Shown: positions 33,501-44,572 of the stretch, in pieces | Layout: each line of letters starts with the position of its first letter | Position numbering within the stretch: position 1 is the stretch's first letter | Source: Branchiostoma floridae | Lineage: Eukaryota; Chordata; Leptocardii; Amphioxiformes; Branchiostomatidae | Direction: 5' to 3' | NCBI RefSeq assembly: GCF_000003815.2 | Contig: NC_049987.1 | Coordinates: 18,358,468 to 18,422,467, forward strand | Length of the DNA: 64,000 nt | Position numbers and translations under genes: made by a program | The notes under the pieces: generated by a model | Database searches by the model: none | The model's input: only the letters and a program-made list of their open reading frames with translations | Told to the model about the DNA's origin: nothing

Positions 33501-34877
33501 TGCTAAAAGAATTGCGTATATCACTGTACATGGGACACTCTACTAGAAAATGGACTTCATTTTCTATACGGTTGGAATTACAAAGTGTACAGAGTCTGCC
33601 ATTCGGAGGAGTCCGGTGGTATCTTCTCACTTCAATTTGATCACTGATTCTTAATCTAGCCATGGCTCGGAGATTGTTGAAATTATGTATATTTGAGTAC
33701 TGATCTCTTTTGTAGAGTCCATTCCAAGTCACTATGAGGATTTTTAGGTGATATTTGTAATTATTATTTGAATTACTTTGAATAAAGGAATATCTGAGCC
33801 ACAATAATTAAATTCTGTTTAAAAAACTGACTAAGAAAATACTCATCTATTTGAATTCCTTTGAGTATTTTAGAAACATTTTGAAGGTAACTGTACAAAA
33901 AATATCTTTATTTAGAATAATGATGAAACCTCCGTGTGATTATTTCACAGTTATAAATATTTACAAATATTTCTAAACTTTGCCAAATGGTAAAATTAGT
34001 TTTTTGCCCCCATAAAATTAAGCCCTATTGTTGCATCTGTATATTTGTAGATTTCACTGCTAGGCACTGGTGGATCCTTTGTGGTGGGCCATTGTTGAAT
34101 GGGACCCAACCATACTTTGCAAGGATGTGTGAATTGCTATCTTCCCAGCCAACTGAACCATTTACAAAAAAATGGTAGAAATAGTAAATAATGGTAGAAT
34201 GATGTTATCATTATTCAGAAAACCATAGAAGTATCCAATTCCACGCCATGAATATTTCCAAAGTTTTAAAGGACCAGGGAAAATATTACAAAGTTGAAAC
34301 AGTGCTAAAAACATTTCTGAAGTATCAAATGCCCTAGACATACAATTACAAGACTTTAAATTCAATTCTAAACAATGGCAACAAACATCCGCACGGTGTC
34401 TTGGAATGGACTCTATGCATGTTTGACTTTTTATACGTTCTTAATTTGTTTCCTTGATTTTCGTTTTTACCACTGAAGTTCAGTCCTGAGTAGAATGTTT
34501 GAATGAAAATGTCCTTTAGTCTTTGCTTCGTCGATCTTAAATATGGCTGATCTTCCATCGATACGCCCGAAGATCTCGGATAATGTGACAGAACTTCAGA
34601 TGCGCTTGCTCTAGTTATATTACAAATGGAAAATGTCACTTAGAAGAAGGGGTGACTTTCCAAGGCTTATGCACATGGGGTAGAATTAAGTTATAAGTCA
34701 ACTGTAAGTTGCTTTTTACATTCTGAGAGAGGCTACTTCCATAATCATCAATACGGAAGATTGATTGAAACTAAAATGCGAACTTTTATCATAGAATAAA
34801 TGACTGCACGTACCTTGGGAAATGATGGTAAACTTCACGAATGCAAAAAGACAGCATGCGTTCACAAACGTAACCAT
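24420..34877 (-). CDS. Ig-superfamily transmembrane receptor, multi-exon gene model
   Basis: Six exons can be joined by phase: 34814-34877 (signal peptide), 31089-31221 (second half of a V-type domain), 29505-29834 (single-exon Ig domain), 28433-28589 plus 27816-27946 (split Ig domain) and 24420-24523 (TM and tail). From 31221 down to the stop, all junctions have GT-AG sites and matching phases. The exon carrying the first half of the first Ig domain is not found; the gap 31416-31515 is a likely place. The predicted product is a type I cell-surface protein with three Ig domains and a tail of only a few basic residues, resembling nectin/CADM-like layouts without proving orthology. Introns hold LINEs, MITEs and a palindrome. 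Confidence 0.75.
24969..25284. mobile_element. MITE with TIR taagggcacaacccgccgta
   Basis: A 316-bp element. The left terminus taagggcacaacccgccgta is matched by the inverted right terminus tacggcgggttgtgccctta. Internally CG-rich compared with its flanks, with no ORF of interest. Inserted in the last intron of the Ig receptor. Confidence 0.85.
25330..27070 (-). mobile_element. LINE 3' half, broken and with mutated RT active site
   Basis: Minus-strand ORF2 pieces: 26587-27069 (F-L-D-F-T-R-A-F-D-K-V-W-H, G-V-P-R-G-S-V-L-G-P), 26032-26565 (R-P-S-L-E-Y-A-D-I-V-W) and 25662-26039 (Cys/His-rich block ending H-Y-L-L-H-C-P-N-Y). The catalytic motif reads F-A-D-N instead of F-A-D-D. Frames change at 26565/26587 and 26039/26032. 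The 3' end runs to about 25330 through an AT-rich UTR. It is inserted in the intron between 24523 and 27816. Confidence 0.88.
27071..27170 (+). repeat. small extra copy of the TM-upstream intron, opposite orientation
   Basis: The passage gagttgcgcttcttttttct...gagaacttattgatcac resembles plus-strand 6385-6445, which itself corresponds to minus-strand 24590-24680. It therefore lies inverted inside the intron of the gene it came from. Confidence 0.55.
27816..27946 (-). CDS. Ig receptor exon: second half of split Ig domain
   Basis: Acceptor tcgttttcgcag and donor gtaagtatt bound a 131-base exon that completes the Arg codon of the preceding exon. It encodes T-L-V-I-P-R-A-S-Q-R-D-E-G-T-Y-Q-C-S-A-E-N, the typical F-strand of an I-set domain, and ends K-P-Y-D. 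Confidence 0.85.
28310..28370 (+). ncRNA. hammerhead-like stem-loop relic
   Basis: ctgagga matches the CUGANGA core of hammerhead ribozymes. It is followed by a six-base stem with one mismatch (ggcgac/gtcacc) around an agacg loop, then gaaac. This is the stem II plus GAAA arrangement. I cannot identify stem I, stem III or the cleavage site, so catalytic ability is unproven; it is probably a retroelement end inside an intron. Confidence 0.3.
28433..28589 (-). CDS. Ig receptor exon: first half of split Ig domain
   Basis: Acceptor ttgtttgcag and donor gtaattc bound 157 bases, entering in phase 1 and leaving in phase 2. It reads P-P-T-V-V-V-P, then A-A-I-T-C-Q-V-D and V-I-T-W-I-K, the B-strand Cys and C-strand Trp of an Ig domain. 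The second half follows at 27816-27946. Confidence 0.85.
29080..29428. repeat. palindromic (foldback) element interrupted by a sequence gap
   Basis: The left arm (29080 to about 29200) and right arm (about 29320-29428) are inverted copies: both contain cctccaaattttcgatgtct/agacatcgaaaatttggagg and ggtagagaacatac/gtatgttctctacc. The 100-base N run at 29211-29310 sits between them. The true centre is unknown. Confidence 0.85.
29211..29310. other. assembly gap (100 N)
   Basis: Placeholder of exactly 100 N, size unknown, at the centre of a long inverted repeat. Confidence 0.99.
29505..29834 (-). CDS. Ig receptor exon: complete Ig domain
   Basis: Acceptor aaatctctag and donor gtaagtcc bound 330 bases, phase 1 to phase 1. 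It reads P-P-T-L-T-G-P, L-V-L-K-C-V-Y, A-Q-L-S-W-Y-N and G-V-N-V-T-C-R-V: a complete C2-type domain with both cysteines and the core Trp. N-glycosylation sites N-G-T, N-V-T and N-V-T are present. Confidence 0.88.
29835..31088. other. intron of the Ig receptor gene
   Basis: A passage near 29930-30060 holds an inverted pair (cgcagggtaacctatatcc and ggatataggttaccccgcgg). The acgcatgcgcgggcg stretch near 30518 resembles an NRF1 site. No exon recognised. Confidence 0.4.
31089..31221 (-). CDS. Ig receptor exon: second half of a V-type Ig domain
   Basis: Acceptor catgttctag and donor gtgaga bound 133 bases, phase 0 to phase 1. It reads L-R-I-V-N-V-T-R-E-D-A-G-D-Y-R-C-V-L-A-G, the E-to-F strand and D-A-G-D-Y-x-C hallmark. 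The matching first half with its Cys and Trp is missing from the assembled sequence. Confidence 0.78.
31416..31515. other. assembly gap (100 N)
   Basis: Exactly 100 N, size unknown. It lies just upstream, in gene orientation, of the half-V exon and is the most likely home of the missing first half. Confidence 0.99.
31516..31979. other. intron, unclassified repeat-like sequence
   Basis: The 31540-31700 part is GC-richer than its flanks and includes an imperfect palindrome around cccagaagcgcttctggga. No exon assigned. Confidence 0.35.
31980..32260 (-). mobile_element. LINE 3' end fragment (antisense)
   Basis: Starts ttacaagataactttattgc, that is, an AATAAAG-type element end on the minus strand, and continues with AT-rich LINE-like 3' sequence. 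No coding frame survives. Confidence 0.4.
32277..33292 (+). mobile_element. CR1 LINE, 5'-truncated, with intact FADD
   Basis: The frame begins inside the RT at S-G-V-P-Q-G-T-V-L-G-P and carries L-F-A-D-D-C. It has one in-frame TAA (32604-32606) and then continues to 33203 through V-R-P-N-L-E-Y-A-A-T-V-W-D-P-Y and Y-F-P-R-T-I-V-E-W-N. The 3' tail contains ctggtgtgttacgccgaagg and ends in gatacagatacag. Plus strand, inside the first intron of the Ig gene. Confidence 0.9.
33358..34640 (-). mobile_element. fragments of a LINE related to the element at 1-4810
   Basis: 34346-34640 resembles ORF2 around R-L-K-D-I-F-I-Q and K-L-R-T-Y. 33358-33804 holds R-L-R-I-S-D-Q and the zinc motif C-T-L-C...H-F-L-V-E-C with the same C-x2-C-x9-H-x4-C spacing as the element at 1-4810, ending K-K-R-E-E-A. 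Order and strand agree with one element; about 540 bases between them are unassigned. Confidence 0.8.
34814..34877 (-). CDS. Ig receptor exon 1: signal peptide
   Basis: ATG at 34877 opens M-V-T-F-V-N-A-C-C-L-F-A-F-V-K-F followed by T-I-I-S-Q, a typical secretory signal, and ends in a gtacgtg donor in phase 1. Chosen as the first exon because it is the only signal-peptide-like exon upstream on this strand and its phase fits an Ig exon. Confidence 0.6.
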
Positions 34878-36240
34878 GTTGACGGCAGCCAACTTAAGTG
34901 TGGTCGCTTCTGGATGAACAAGACACTAGCGAAGCAGAAATGTAGTCATGAACGTTAGAGTTCGGCACTGCATAGTGAATAAGCATGTGAGAGTCTAGTC
35001 TGGTGGTTCACTTACTAAGGCCATGTTGATTTGACTATATGGGTGACATCCTCATGGAAAATGATGCGAGCGTGCGAATAAAAAAAGTTGACCTCGTATG
35101 ACTATATGATAATAACGTTAATGACCCGCTGCCATTCAGTGTGTACGGTGTCATAATTCATGGCAGGCTCATAAATGACTTCGTCCGTCATAAAATGTGC
35201 TCATTTTACGACTTGCATATGATCGAAAACGTTTTTGGTGACAAAAAAGGACAAAAAATTGATGCGAGCGCGGATGGCATTCATATGGTTAAAACAATAT
35301 GGCCATAGTACTACTTTTGTATTTGTATGCCGGTACTTAGCCAGATAGGGCATGAATAGGACAATATATAATTCAGTATACACCATACATAATGGATAGT
35401 ACAATGACATTAGTAAAGGTGGCGCACATCTCCCTGTAACAATGAGACCTTGAACTTGAAGGAGTCTGCGAATCTAACAAGTCAACTTTCAAATCTGTAC
35501 GAGGGATGACAATATGTTCTTGGCCTGACTCAAAAATAAGGCGCACAGCTCAAATTTCGGGGCATAATGCTAGATGCCTAACGTTATATACCAATTACAT
35601 AAATTAAGACTTTGATGAAATAAAAAAATGCTAGTTTCTTGGTTGTGAATTCGTGAAAAGTTTGCAATCATTGTGACATATATATCACGTGTGTCATGGA
35701 AAGCTTACGGTTAGGTAAGCATGATGTAGGGTTAGTAGTGGAGAGCATTTTTCTTGAGATGAAGCACATGTGACTAAATCCTTCATTTTATCACTACTTC
35801 GTATTTCATTGAAGAGTTCATAGACAGTTCAGAAGATTAAACTAGAAATGATTATACATATACGACTAATAACAGGAACATTGTTTTTGACGAGTTTGCT
35901 CAGTGCAAGGCTATGTGGCTATTCTTGAATATAGGACCTCCATTTAACAACCTATCCGAGTGACGTTACTAACATAAGCTAGATACATATTTCCACCAGA
36001 GTGAAGTTATATAAAGAAAAGTTGACATTGTGTTAAGTACATTTCCCAGAGGAACAAGATCGGTACTGACGTGACTGGATGTGATCCCGACGACCTCTGC
36101 GTCTGGTTTGGTTTCAAAAATCATGCGAAGACGCCACACTACCGTTGCGACACGACGTTTCAAGACCTCGAGGAAAGTAAAGAGGATAAATATAGTATGA
36201 GCACTTTCCATAGAAGACACGAAGATATGTCACCTCAAGT
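34878..36240. other. upstream region of the Ig receptor; no gene seen
   Basis: Non-coding. A passage near 35315-35360 (ccggtacttagccagatagg) resembles the LINE 3' UTR at 4755-4790, so a short LINE relic may be present. Confidence 0.4.
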
Positions 36241-36349
36241 ATAACGCCACACGCGATGAGGCCTAACATAGGGACTTGGGGAAAGGGTACCAACAGGGTG
36301 TTGTGTATGTTTGTCTTTTGGGTTCAGCCTAGCACCAAATACTGTACTA

Positions 36350-36710
36350 TTATATCTTTCACCTCACCTATCCCTTGACCTTCTAGTGGGTCGTTGGGGC
36401 ACCATGACAATTCGCTTCACCACCATCCTCCATCAAAGGGATTATGCGGAGATGACTTTCAATAGATCGCAGCGAAGCGGCTGCTCTACTAGGTACGACA
36501 CCCCGAGCTGCATCAAAGTCGTCTACAGAGGATTCAGCGCCTCGGCCCCGGAGGAGATTGCTCTGCGGATCGAGCGCGGAGTCCGACGGTGTAGTCGGAG
36601 CCCCCGGATGGTCGCCGCAAGTGGCTCTGCCGGACTGCCGAAACAGCCCTACGCCTGCCACTCCGAAGGAGGCGCCACGCGTATCGTTGCTTTCTGAGCG
36701 GGATTCTGAC
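36350..36710 (+). repeat. GC-rich repeat-like block
   Basis: Clearly more GC-rich than both flanks. It begins near ctatcccttgaccttctagt and contains gtgggtcgttggggcacca, which I recognise as a passage seen repeatedly in animal repeats. It carries an open frame (36311-36697) and antisense frames without protein-family features. Unclassified. Confidence 0.4.
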
Positions 36711-37084
36711 TTATAGGCGTTCAGTCAAAATACTATCTATACGACCACAATAATCGAACGAAATATACATTTCTATTGATGACGACAACTCACATTATTG
36801 AAGAAACAGGTAAAAGCTTACAAAGACTTCATGTTTTGACTGGCGTATATACACCCACCCCTCCCTCTACAATGCTTTTAGCTAGAAATGACAATGAAAT
36901 GAGAACTGAACAATGGCTACCTTGTGTTGACAAACGCCAAAGCTGCGTCCAGAACACTCGGATTTGTTTGCAGTTGGTGACGTTCAAAATTCAAACCTAA
37001 GGAGCCCTTCTAAAACATTAAATCTACGCTAGGTCAGACAGAGTTTGTGGACCATAAATGGTCAATCTATCAATCTGTGATACA

Positions 37085-37900
37085 TGTGCAAATACTTGGG
37101 TATATTAATTGACAATCAACTGAATTGGAAGTGACACGTCAAAGACGTCCTTAGTAAGTTAAGACGAGCATTAAGTATTATGAAACATGTCAGTCCCTTT
37201 GTGTCCACATCAGCACTTCGTACTCTATATACAATACAATCTTCCTGCCGTACATCACATATGGAAGTACTGTTTGGGATACTGCACCGGAGCAAGACCT
37301 TCAAAAACTCCAACGAATGCAGAACAGGGCCGGGAAGCTGCTACTGAAGGCCCCCTACAGAACACCCTCGGCCGAAGTGTTGACTCGTCTAGGATGGAAT
37401 AACATCAAATCCATACACAGACACCAGAAGGCGTTGCTCACATACAAGGCTCTAAACAACTTACTGCCAGTCTACGTGAGAAACTTGTTTACATACTGTA
37501 GGGAAAGGTCAACTAGATCAACGCGACAAAGCGAATCCAACCTACTATACTTACCAATGGTCCACAGGGAAGCGTTTCAGAGATCTATAACGTACTCAGG
37601 CACAGTTCTGTGGAATAGTCTGAGGCAGAACTTGAGGCAGGCGCCCTCTTTATCGTCGTTTAAGAACTTGACTCGAAGAGAAATTATGTAACTATGGACT
37701 ATGAGATGGACTGATGTTATGTTGAATACGAAAGTATCTATGGAATGTTATTGTATGTATTGTATGAATTGTATCTTTTCACTGCATTGTATTTAGAAGG
37801 TATTTAGACCTCTGACCTCCTCCACCCTTGAAATCTTGAAAAAACGACTCAGGCCGAATGATGTATCAAGGTTAAATAAAGGTTGAAAAAAAAACATCCT
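37085..37900 (+). mobile_element. LINE ORF2 3' fragment with poly(A)-like end
   Basis: Begins at K-Y-L-G-I-L-I-D-N-Q-L-N-W-K. It has a stop and a frame change near 37130-37260, then 37317-37691 reads Q-N-R-A-G-K-L-L-L-K-A-P-Y-R-T-P through T-V-L-W-N-S-L to a stop. The 3' end has an aaataaagg signal and an A-run near 37880-37900. No RT palm remains. Confidence 0.8.
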
Positions 37901-38261
37901 CGACAAGACCGTGAGTGTCACGTCGTTTTTTTTTTCCAAACTCTACAAAATTGTTGCCAACTAAATTTGGGGAAAACGCACCAAATTTGATGGCTCCAGT
38001 GTAAGCCATTCTGGCGTTTTGCGACATGAAAGTTGGCGCGAACCTCAAAAGCCTGTAGTGTGGCTATTGCGTGATAGGGTCTTTTCTATATGTTGGCGGT
38101 TGCCGCATGCCGATGCAAGTCTAAAGTGTATTTGTGAGGACTGATGTGTTCTTTTTTTCTATTTTGCTTTTGGGCAGACGAGGACAATGTGACACTGCTC
38201 TCAAGTTTTGTAACTTATATTAACAGTGCCACAAACAGTACAGACAGAAGGTAAATGTAGT
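37901..38261. other. non-coding stretch
   Basis: Nothing recognised. Confidence 0.4.
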
Positions 38262-38428
38262 CTTTTACCTCCCCAACCGAAGTCAGGTTTTCACACCTGG
38301 GTGAAGTGAGGAAGGTCGTGTAAAGTGCTTTTCCCAAGGGCACAACGTCGGGGCACGGCGGGGATCGAACTCAGGACCTATAGATTCAGAGCCGAACACT
38401 CTACCAGTTATGCCACGCCCGTCGCCAC
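38262..38428 (-). mobile_element. tRNA-derived SINE
   Basis: On the minus strand it starts ggcgacgggcgtggcataac. The RNA polymerase III A box tggcataactggtagagtg lies at about 38415-38397, and the B box gagttcgatccccgcc at about 38372-38357. The following body (acgttgtgcccttgggaaaagc) is of a kind common in invertebrate SINEs. Not a functional tRNA: no cloverleaf closes. Confidence 0.75.
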
Positions 38429-39250
38429 TGATGTGGTTTGTGTAGGAAGAAGAGAGCAAGGGATCGAGAAAGGAGAGAAAGAGAGAACTTTTAAGTGTAA
38501 GCAATAATAAGGTGAGATGTGAACGCGTTGGCTAGTGGAAAGAACGGCACTTAATCTTTGACTTGGGGTCGTAAGCTCTAATAATTCTGTATCCCATGTG
38601 ACATTGATAGGCTGTATCCTCAAAAATAATTCTATTTATTTTATTTATTTGCACATAAAAAAAGGAAATACATAAAGTAAAGATAAATGATACTTAAAAA
38701 CCGTGCGGGAGAGAGGGAGAAGCCAAAAAAGGCTCATAGGAGCCCCCCCCCTAACAACTACTGAACACAATTCGAATAAATGAAATGGAAAACAATGATA
38801 AAAAAAACGAGTATCAACAATTTTCATTTGATACGTATTTCTTTGTCCACGTGAATAGTTGCAAAACAGCAGAACATGCTGTCATTGGAAATAAAATCTG
38901 AATCTGAAGCTCCTAAGATACAGTTTAGTATTATACTCTAGGACTTTCAAAGGTCTAAAGAGGACATCTTACTTTTCCATAACTATGCGAAGGAATACCT
39001 TATCATCGTTGACTACTTTTCATATCTTTGATAAATGACTTGGATGTTTTTTTTTTTCTTTTAACTAATTCTAACCAACGTTTAGAAGTACATTTGCATC
39101 ACCCATGTGTAGCTGAACGCGGTAAAGTTCGGAACGGCGAATAAAGTTTAGAACAAGAAACAAACTGATGCCGATGGAAAAACGTTACTTTTGGCGATGT
39201 CCGTCGTTGTGACGCAGGTAAATTCTCCACTTCGCATACGTCAAACGTGA
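38429..39250. other. non-coding stretch
   Basis: AT-rich, no gene. The right edge is the start of the segmental duplication that carries the GPCRs. Confidence 0.4.
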
Positions 39251-39697
39251 ATGCCGACGTGAATAACAAGAATGTTCTAACAAATATTAACGTCACCTAG
39301 TCTCTCCTTGATGAAAAACAAGTTTCATAGCAGTAATTAGAAAATTCTTGCTCCGTGTTTGACGACAGAGCTTTATTTTATGAAATAACGTTTTACGAAA
39401 ATATCTAGGATGATGGACACCAAAGGCTACAGGTACAAAGATTGCAAATTACAAAGCTTATTAAAAACATCATGTAAATATCAGCCGATGAATACCATAG
39501 ACGTCAGAAGGGTATTGGGTTCTTCATACAAACAGGATGTCATCAACATTTTTTCACGAAGATACCACGCCTCCGCTAATGAATAAATGTAATGTCTTAA
39601 GCCTGTACTTGTCATTGAGTATACCACTACCTGTCTGGTAAACTAGCCAGTAAGAGGCACACCTTTTCTGAATAAGCAGCGTCTTTTTCCTATCAGT

Positions 39698-41165
39698 ATG
39701 GAAAAAGAAACCGATGATCCGTCAGAAAAGGATAGTTACGACCAAGTTCTATCTCTGGGCTCAACATTTCGCGATCTTCAGACAGCATACCTCATCATCA
39801 GCCTGGTACTGTCGGTAGGGTGCGGACTGCTTCTTATTTTCTTGGTTTGGAGAAAAGACTATTTACAAAGGCCAAGTCATTATTTACGTTGCAATCTAGC
39901 TGTGGACGATATCATCTTCACCAGTTGCTTGATTCCCTTCCGTATCTACGCACTTTTCCGGCTAGATGTTAGCGGGGAACATGCATGGTGCTCGGCAGGG
40001 ATACTGGTAGGGACCCCAACTGTGACATCTATGAGCGGTACGTACCTCATGATGGCGGTAGATCTGTACTATTTTGTGTGCGATCCCCTACACTACCATG
40101 ACAAAGTCACCACAAAACGTGTGTTTGTTGGTATCGTGATGATAAGGGCCTTCTCTTTGCTCTTCGGACTTGTACCAATAGCGTTCAGCGGACTGCCCCA
40201 ATACACCCTGCCATGTGAGATTGACTCAATCTACCGTGTCTTCCCTTCTGCCATTTTCACAACCATTAACTTCATTGTCTTCTTATTCGTCATCTCTATC
40301 GTCATCCCAACGCCGCTACTACCACGTCTTCAAGGAAGCCAGAAGACAACAGGAAAGAGATGAGAACAAAGACTTGTGGATCTTCCAAACCAAGGCATTC
40401 AAGATGATGGCTCCGCAAGCTAGTGTTTGGGCTATCTCCTTCGCCACTGTCATTTTCCAGGCGGCCATGGTAGCGGCTGTGATAAGTAAAGAACAGAAGT
40501 CACAATATGCCGTGATGGTCGCCGACCATGTGTCCATCCTCCTGGTCCTGACGGTATCGTCCATTGCTAACCCCATCATCTACAGCTTTCGGCTGCGAGA
40601 CTTCCGTCGAGCCTGTAAGGAGCTGTGCGCATTGCCAACCAACACCCCACCTGCGGTACCGGCACGGCGGCATCAGGACATGGAGGTGGCCGCCATCATC
40701 GGTCCTGGGTACCGGGAACCGTCCACAGACCTAACGCAAGCTCACGCCTCTGCAGAGCTAGAGAGCCTGAAGCCTTCCGACCAAGCAGAGTGGCAGACAA
40801 CACAGGGAGACATGAGACCAGGACTGGCGCCTCGTACAGATCACCGCGGCTACAAGACCGCTTCACAGCGACCATTCCGGCTGACAGTACGGGCAGAAGT
40901 ACATGCTGAACCAACACCACGTTCCGGAGAGGATATCGCGGTAACTCTTCCCGGACAGATTCACTTAGATGCAGACACCACAGACGTCCCTACATCGATG
41001 GTAGACACCAAGACCGAGAAGACAACAGTGGAGAACACAATGGGACAGTTCGTGATAAAGAAACCACCTGCGCGTCCGAAGATAGCGTGGCAGGAAGATA
41101 TACAAGCCACTGCGACAAAAGGCAACCATGAAGATAACGAGTCACTGCAAGAGAAAACTCCGTAA
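39698..41165 (+). pseudogene. rhodopsin-like GPCR paralogue 1, frameshifted in TM5
   Basis: 39698-40363 encodes the N-terminus to TM5 and then runs into a stop. The homologous protein continues in the +1 frame to 41165. Alignment with the two intact paralogues places one extra base in cgccgctact (about 40311-40316), plus a harmless 3-base insertion just upstream. Everything else (TM helices, Cys98, NPIIY, long tail) is preserved, so inactivation is recent or the extra base is a sequence error. Asp122-Leu123-Tyr124 replaces DRY. Upstream cagcgtctttttcctatcag before the ATG is shared with the other two and may be a splice acceptor. Confidence 0.8.
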
Positions 41166-41929
41166 GAACAGTGACACGAAACGAGACAGTAAAACATAAT
41201 TGGGCAGTTTAGGACCTCCCCAAGAACTTCATTCATGCATGTATATGTGGACGTACTTAAAAGACACAGTTTTGGGCATAGGAAACGTGATTAATTCCGA
41301 CAAGAGCGTGACAAGTGCAGCGTATCATCGCCCCGTCACAAGGGCAGAGGTAGGCTTGTTTGTATATGTACGAGTACTTTATGTTCTCAAGATTGTCTAG
41401 TCACTTGTCATGGTCCACAGTGTAAGGCAAGACGTTGTTTCACAAGTATGGTCCATACAACATGTAACTGCAATACATAGTCTTTAATGTTTTCTGTGAC
41501 TTACACATTGAAAACCTTCATTGTGCATTTTGCCCGAGTAGGGTACGTACAGGTCAGAAAACAGACATGTTTACGAATATACTCATGTTGGTACGAGTAT
41601 TTTAGTCTAGCATATAAGTTCGGTTTCTAATTGCTCCTTGATAGTACTAAAATATAACTTGTACGGAGTTAGGATTATTTTTTTCAAAATTATTGAGGAG
41701 TATACCACTTACTTACTTACTACTCATATATCTAATTATGGGAATTCACTTGATAAGTAATAACTTAACAGTATATTTTTATCACTAACCTCAGATCTAC
41801 AATCGGAAATTAGATCGATCCTCTTCCGTACTTTAGGTACAAATTTGACGATTTTTTTTTGCTCAAGGCTCGGGGAGTCCGGTTATGCTCTCCTTATAAT
41901 TCAATTTGTAGTCATTCTCATTCTTAGCT
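41166..41929 (+). other. duplicated 3' flank of GPCR paralogue 1
   Basis: Nearly identical to 48719-49500 downstream of paralogue 2. Non-coding; likely 3' UTR and flank. Confidence 0.6.
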
Positions 41930-44160
41930 AACGATGGTAGTTCTGCGTCTTACATCTGTAATTTTCAGATATGCCCTTCAGTGTGTTTTTTTTGGTCATA
42001 TTTGTGAAATCCACTAGTGTTTTTAGAACAAAAAGGAGAGGGGGCATCTTATATTGCTTATTTCTAAAGGTGTATTTTTGAAGAGTCGCGATCATGGTCG
42101 CAATATTTAAAAGAATCATTACAGACAAACTGCAGAGTAGCTGCGGTGCACAGAATAAGTACATGTGTCCATGTTTGTAAGAAGAAAAAAAAAATTGGAA
42201 AGATTGCACGAAGATACAAATCTAATTTGTCTATTTCAGTCAATGGTTTGGAACTTTGTAGCTTACCGACAAACTGCAGAACAAATGCGGTGCACATAAA
42301 TAGTATATTATAATTTTCACATTTGTAAGAAAAAAAAGAAGGATTCCCAGAAGATAAAAATTTAGTTTTTTAGAACGATTCCTAGAAGATATAATCTTAG
42401 TATGTCCGTTATAGCCTGGATGTAGAAAAATGCAATGTAATTTCGACGTGTTTGTACCCCAAACTGTAATAGATGTACACAAAATTATATGATTATGTAC
42501 AAGTGCCCACGTAATCATACCGCTTTTCTGCTCACCCATTATACTCGAGAGGCCTACGTGTTGGTATTTTTTAATTACCAGAACGAGGTCATCTTAAATC
42601 GCTTATTTCTACCGGTGTATATCTGCAGACTCGTGGCCTCAATATTCAAAAGAAACCTTACAAACTGCACATGCAGTGCACAGAATAAGTACTTGATATG
42701 TTCACGTTTGTAGAAAGGAAAAAAAAACATTAGAATGTTTTCTAGAAGATATAAATTTAGTTTTTACTTTCCAGTCTGCTTGTGGGAAGAATCATTTGTA
42801 GATTTCAACGTGTTGTATTCAAAACTGTAGTGGATGATTGTACAATTGTACATGTTTTTGTAGTTGTCAATTATAGTTCGAATTCTGAATCAGATGTTTT
42901 CTTAAAACCAAAACGAGTGAGTCATCCATATTGCTTATATCTCCTTGTGTACGTTTCCAGAATCATAGCCATAAATTCAAAATAAACCTACAGACAAACT
43001 GCACATCAATTGCAGTGCACAGAATAAGTACTTGATATGTTCACGTTTGTAGGAAGGAAAAACATTAGAACGTTTTCTAGAAGATACAAGTTTAGTTTTT
43101 CCATTCCAGTCTGGTTGTGTAAGAATCTTTTGTAGAATTCAACGTCTTTGAACCCAAAACTGTAGTGGATGTGCATGCCTACACAAGGGCAAGTTTACAT
43201 GTTTTTGTAGCTGTTCATTACATTTCTGGATCAAAAGTTTTCTTTAAAAAAAAAGGGGAAGCCATTTGCATATTTCTTATATATATATGTTGCTTATTTC
43301 CCCTGAATATCAATTGCAGTGCACAGAATAAGTATTTATGTTCACGATTATGAGAAATAGAATTAGAATGACTCTTAAAAGATACAAATTTGAGATCGGT
43401 CTGTTCATTTGAGTCTGGTTGTACGAAGACCCAAAACTGTATTACACGTACGAGCTTACACGTGTGCAAGCTTCCGGGAGTTTGTAGTTGGCTATTATAT
43501 TTCAGCATTCTGTAGTTCGTAGTTTGTTTTATTAAACGAGGGGGGGGGGGTATTAAATTTACCTATTTTGTACAGGCGTAGCTTTGTGGAGTTTTGGTAA
43601 CATTAATCAAAAGTCCGTTTGTGAGAAAAAAAGAACATTTTAGAACGATTTTTAGAAGATACAAATTTATTTTGTCCGTTTCAGTCTGAATGGAGTAATA
43701 ATTTACTGGCGATTTCAACAATTTTGTACACAGAATTGTAATAGATCCATATACAGTATACCATATACCGTATCCAGATCCGTATACTACAATTCTGCAT
43801 GCTTACATATTTTCCTAGTTGTCCATTACATTTTAGTATTGCTTATTTCTACGTGTGTGCCTTTGCAGAGTCGTGGTAACAATATGCAAAAGAATCTTTA
43901 CAGAAAAGATACCGCAGCATAAAGTACTTATGTTCACGCTAGTAAGGAAACCAAACATTAGAACGATCATTGAGGATGCAAATTTAGTTTGTCCGCTTAG
44001 GTCTGAATGAAATAAGAATTTAATGGCGATTTCAACAATTTTTTACCCGAAATTGTAAAAGGTGTACAAGATTACATGCGGGCATGCTCACAAGTTTTTG
44101 CAGTTGGTCATTATATTTCAGTATGCGTTCTTTGTCATAAACATGCTGGTCTCATTCTGT
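41930..44160. repeat. diverged tandem repeat, period about 330 bp
   Basis: Each unit carries tgcagtgcacagaataagta, a tgttcacgtttgta block, agaagatacaaatttagttt, a cagtctg block, and tgtttgtacccaaaactgta. Instances near 42136, 42677, 43010, 43315 and a degenerate one near 43910 give spacings of about 305-540. Non-coding; small ORFs here are chance. Confidence 0.8.
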
Positions 44161-44349
44161 TTAACGAATTTGATGTTGATACCATTGTCACTTACTATTA
44201 TCATATATATAGTACTGCACTCTTAAAAAGACGAATAAAAATAGCTGTGATACCATGCTCCATCGCTTCAAATCTTGTTTTTGGTGCTTTGCGTGGTGAG
44301 ATTTAAGTGTGAATAAGATGTCATCCATAAAATCTACTTGCTTTGGTAA

Positions 44350-44572
44350 CATACATTCGCATAATTCCACCAGGTGCCATTATACCGCCACCTCAAAAAA
44401 CGTTGTTATAGAGGCCTTCTCAGGATTGTCTTCAACACCTAAATATGTGAATTGTATTACATGTAGGATATTTAACATTCGGTGTTCAAGACAATCTTGG
44501 GAAGACCTCTATACTGACTTTTTTTGGAGGTGGCGGTATTATGGCACCTGGTGGAATTATGATAGTCGATGT
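44350..44572. mobile_element. foldback MITE
   Basis: The left arm cgcataattccaccaggtgccattataccgccacctc... is matched by the inverted right arm gaggtggcggtattatggcacctggtggaattatg. The inner arms (gttatagaggccttctcagg / gggaagacctctat) also pair. About 220 bp, nearly a perfect hairpin. Confidence 0.85.

Noticed and set aside
36311..36697. 128-residue ORF as a gene
   Set aside because: It lies in a GC-rich repeat-like block with open frames on both strands and no recognisable domain.
38357..38428. Functional tRNA gene
   Set aside because: A and B boxes are present, but the stems do not close and a SINE body follows.
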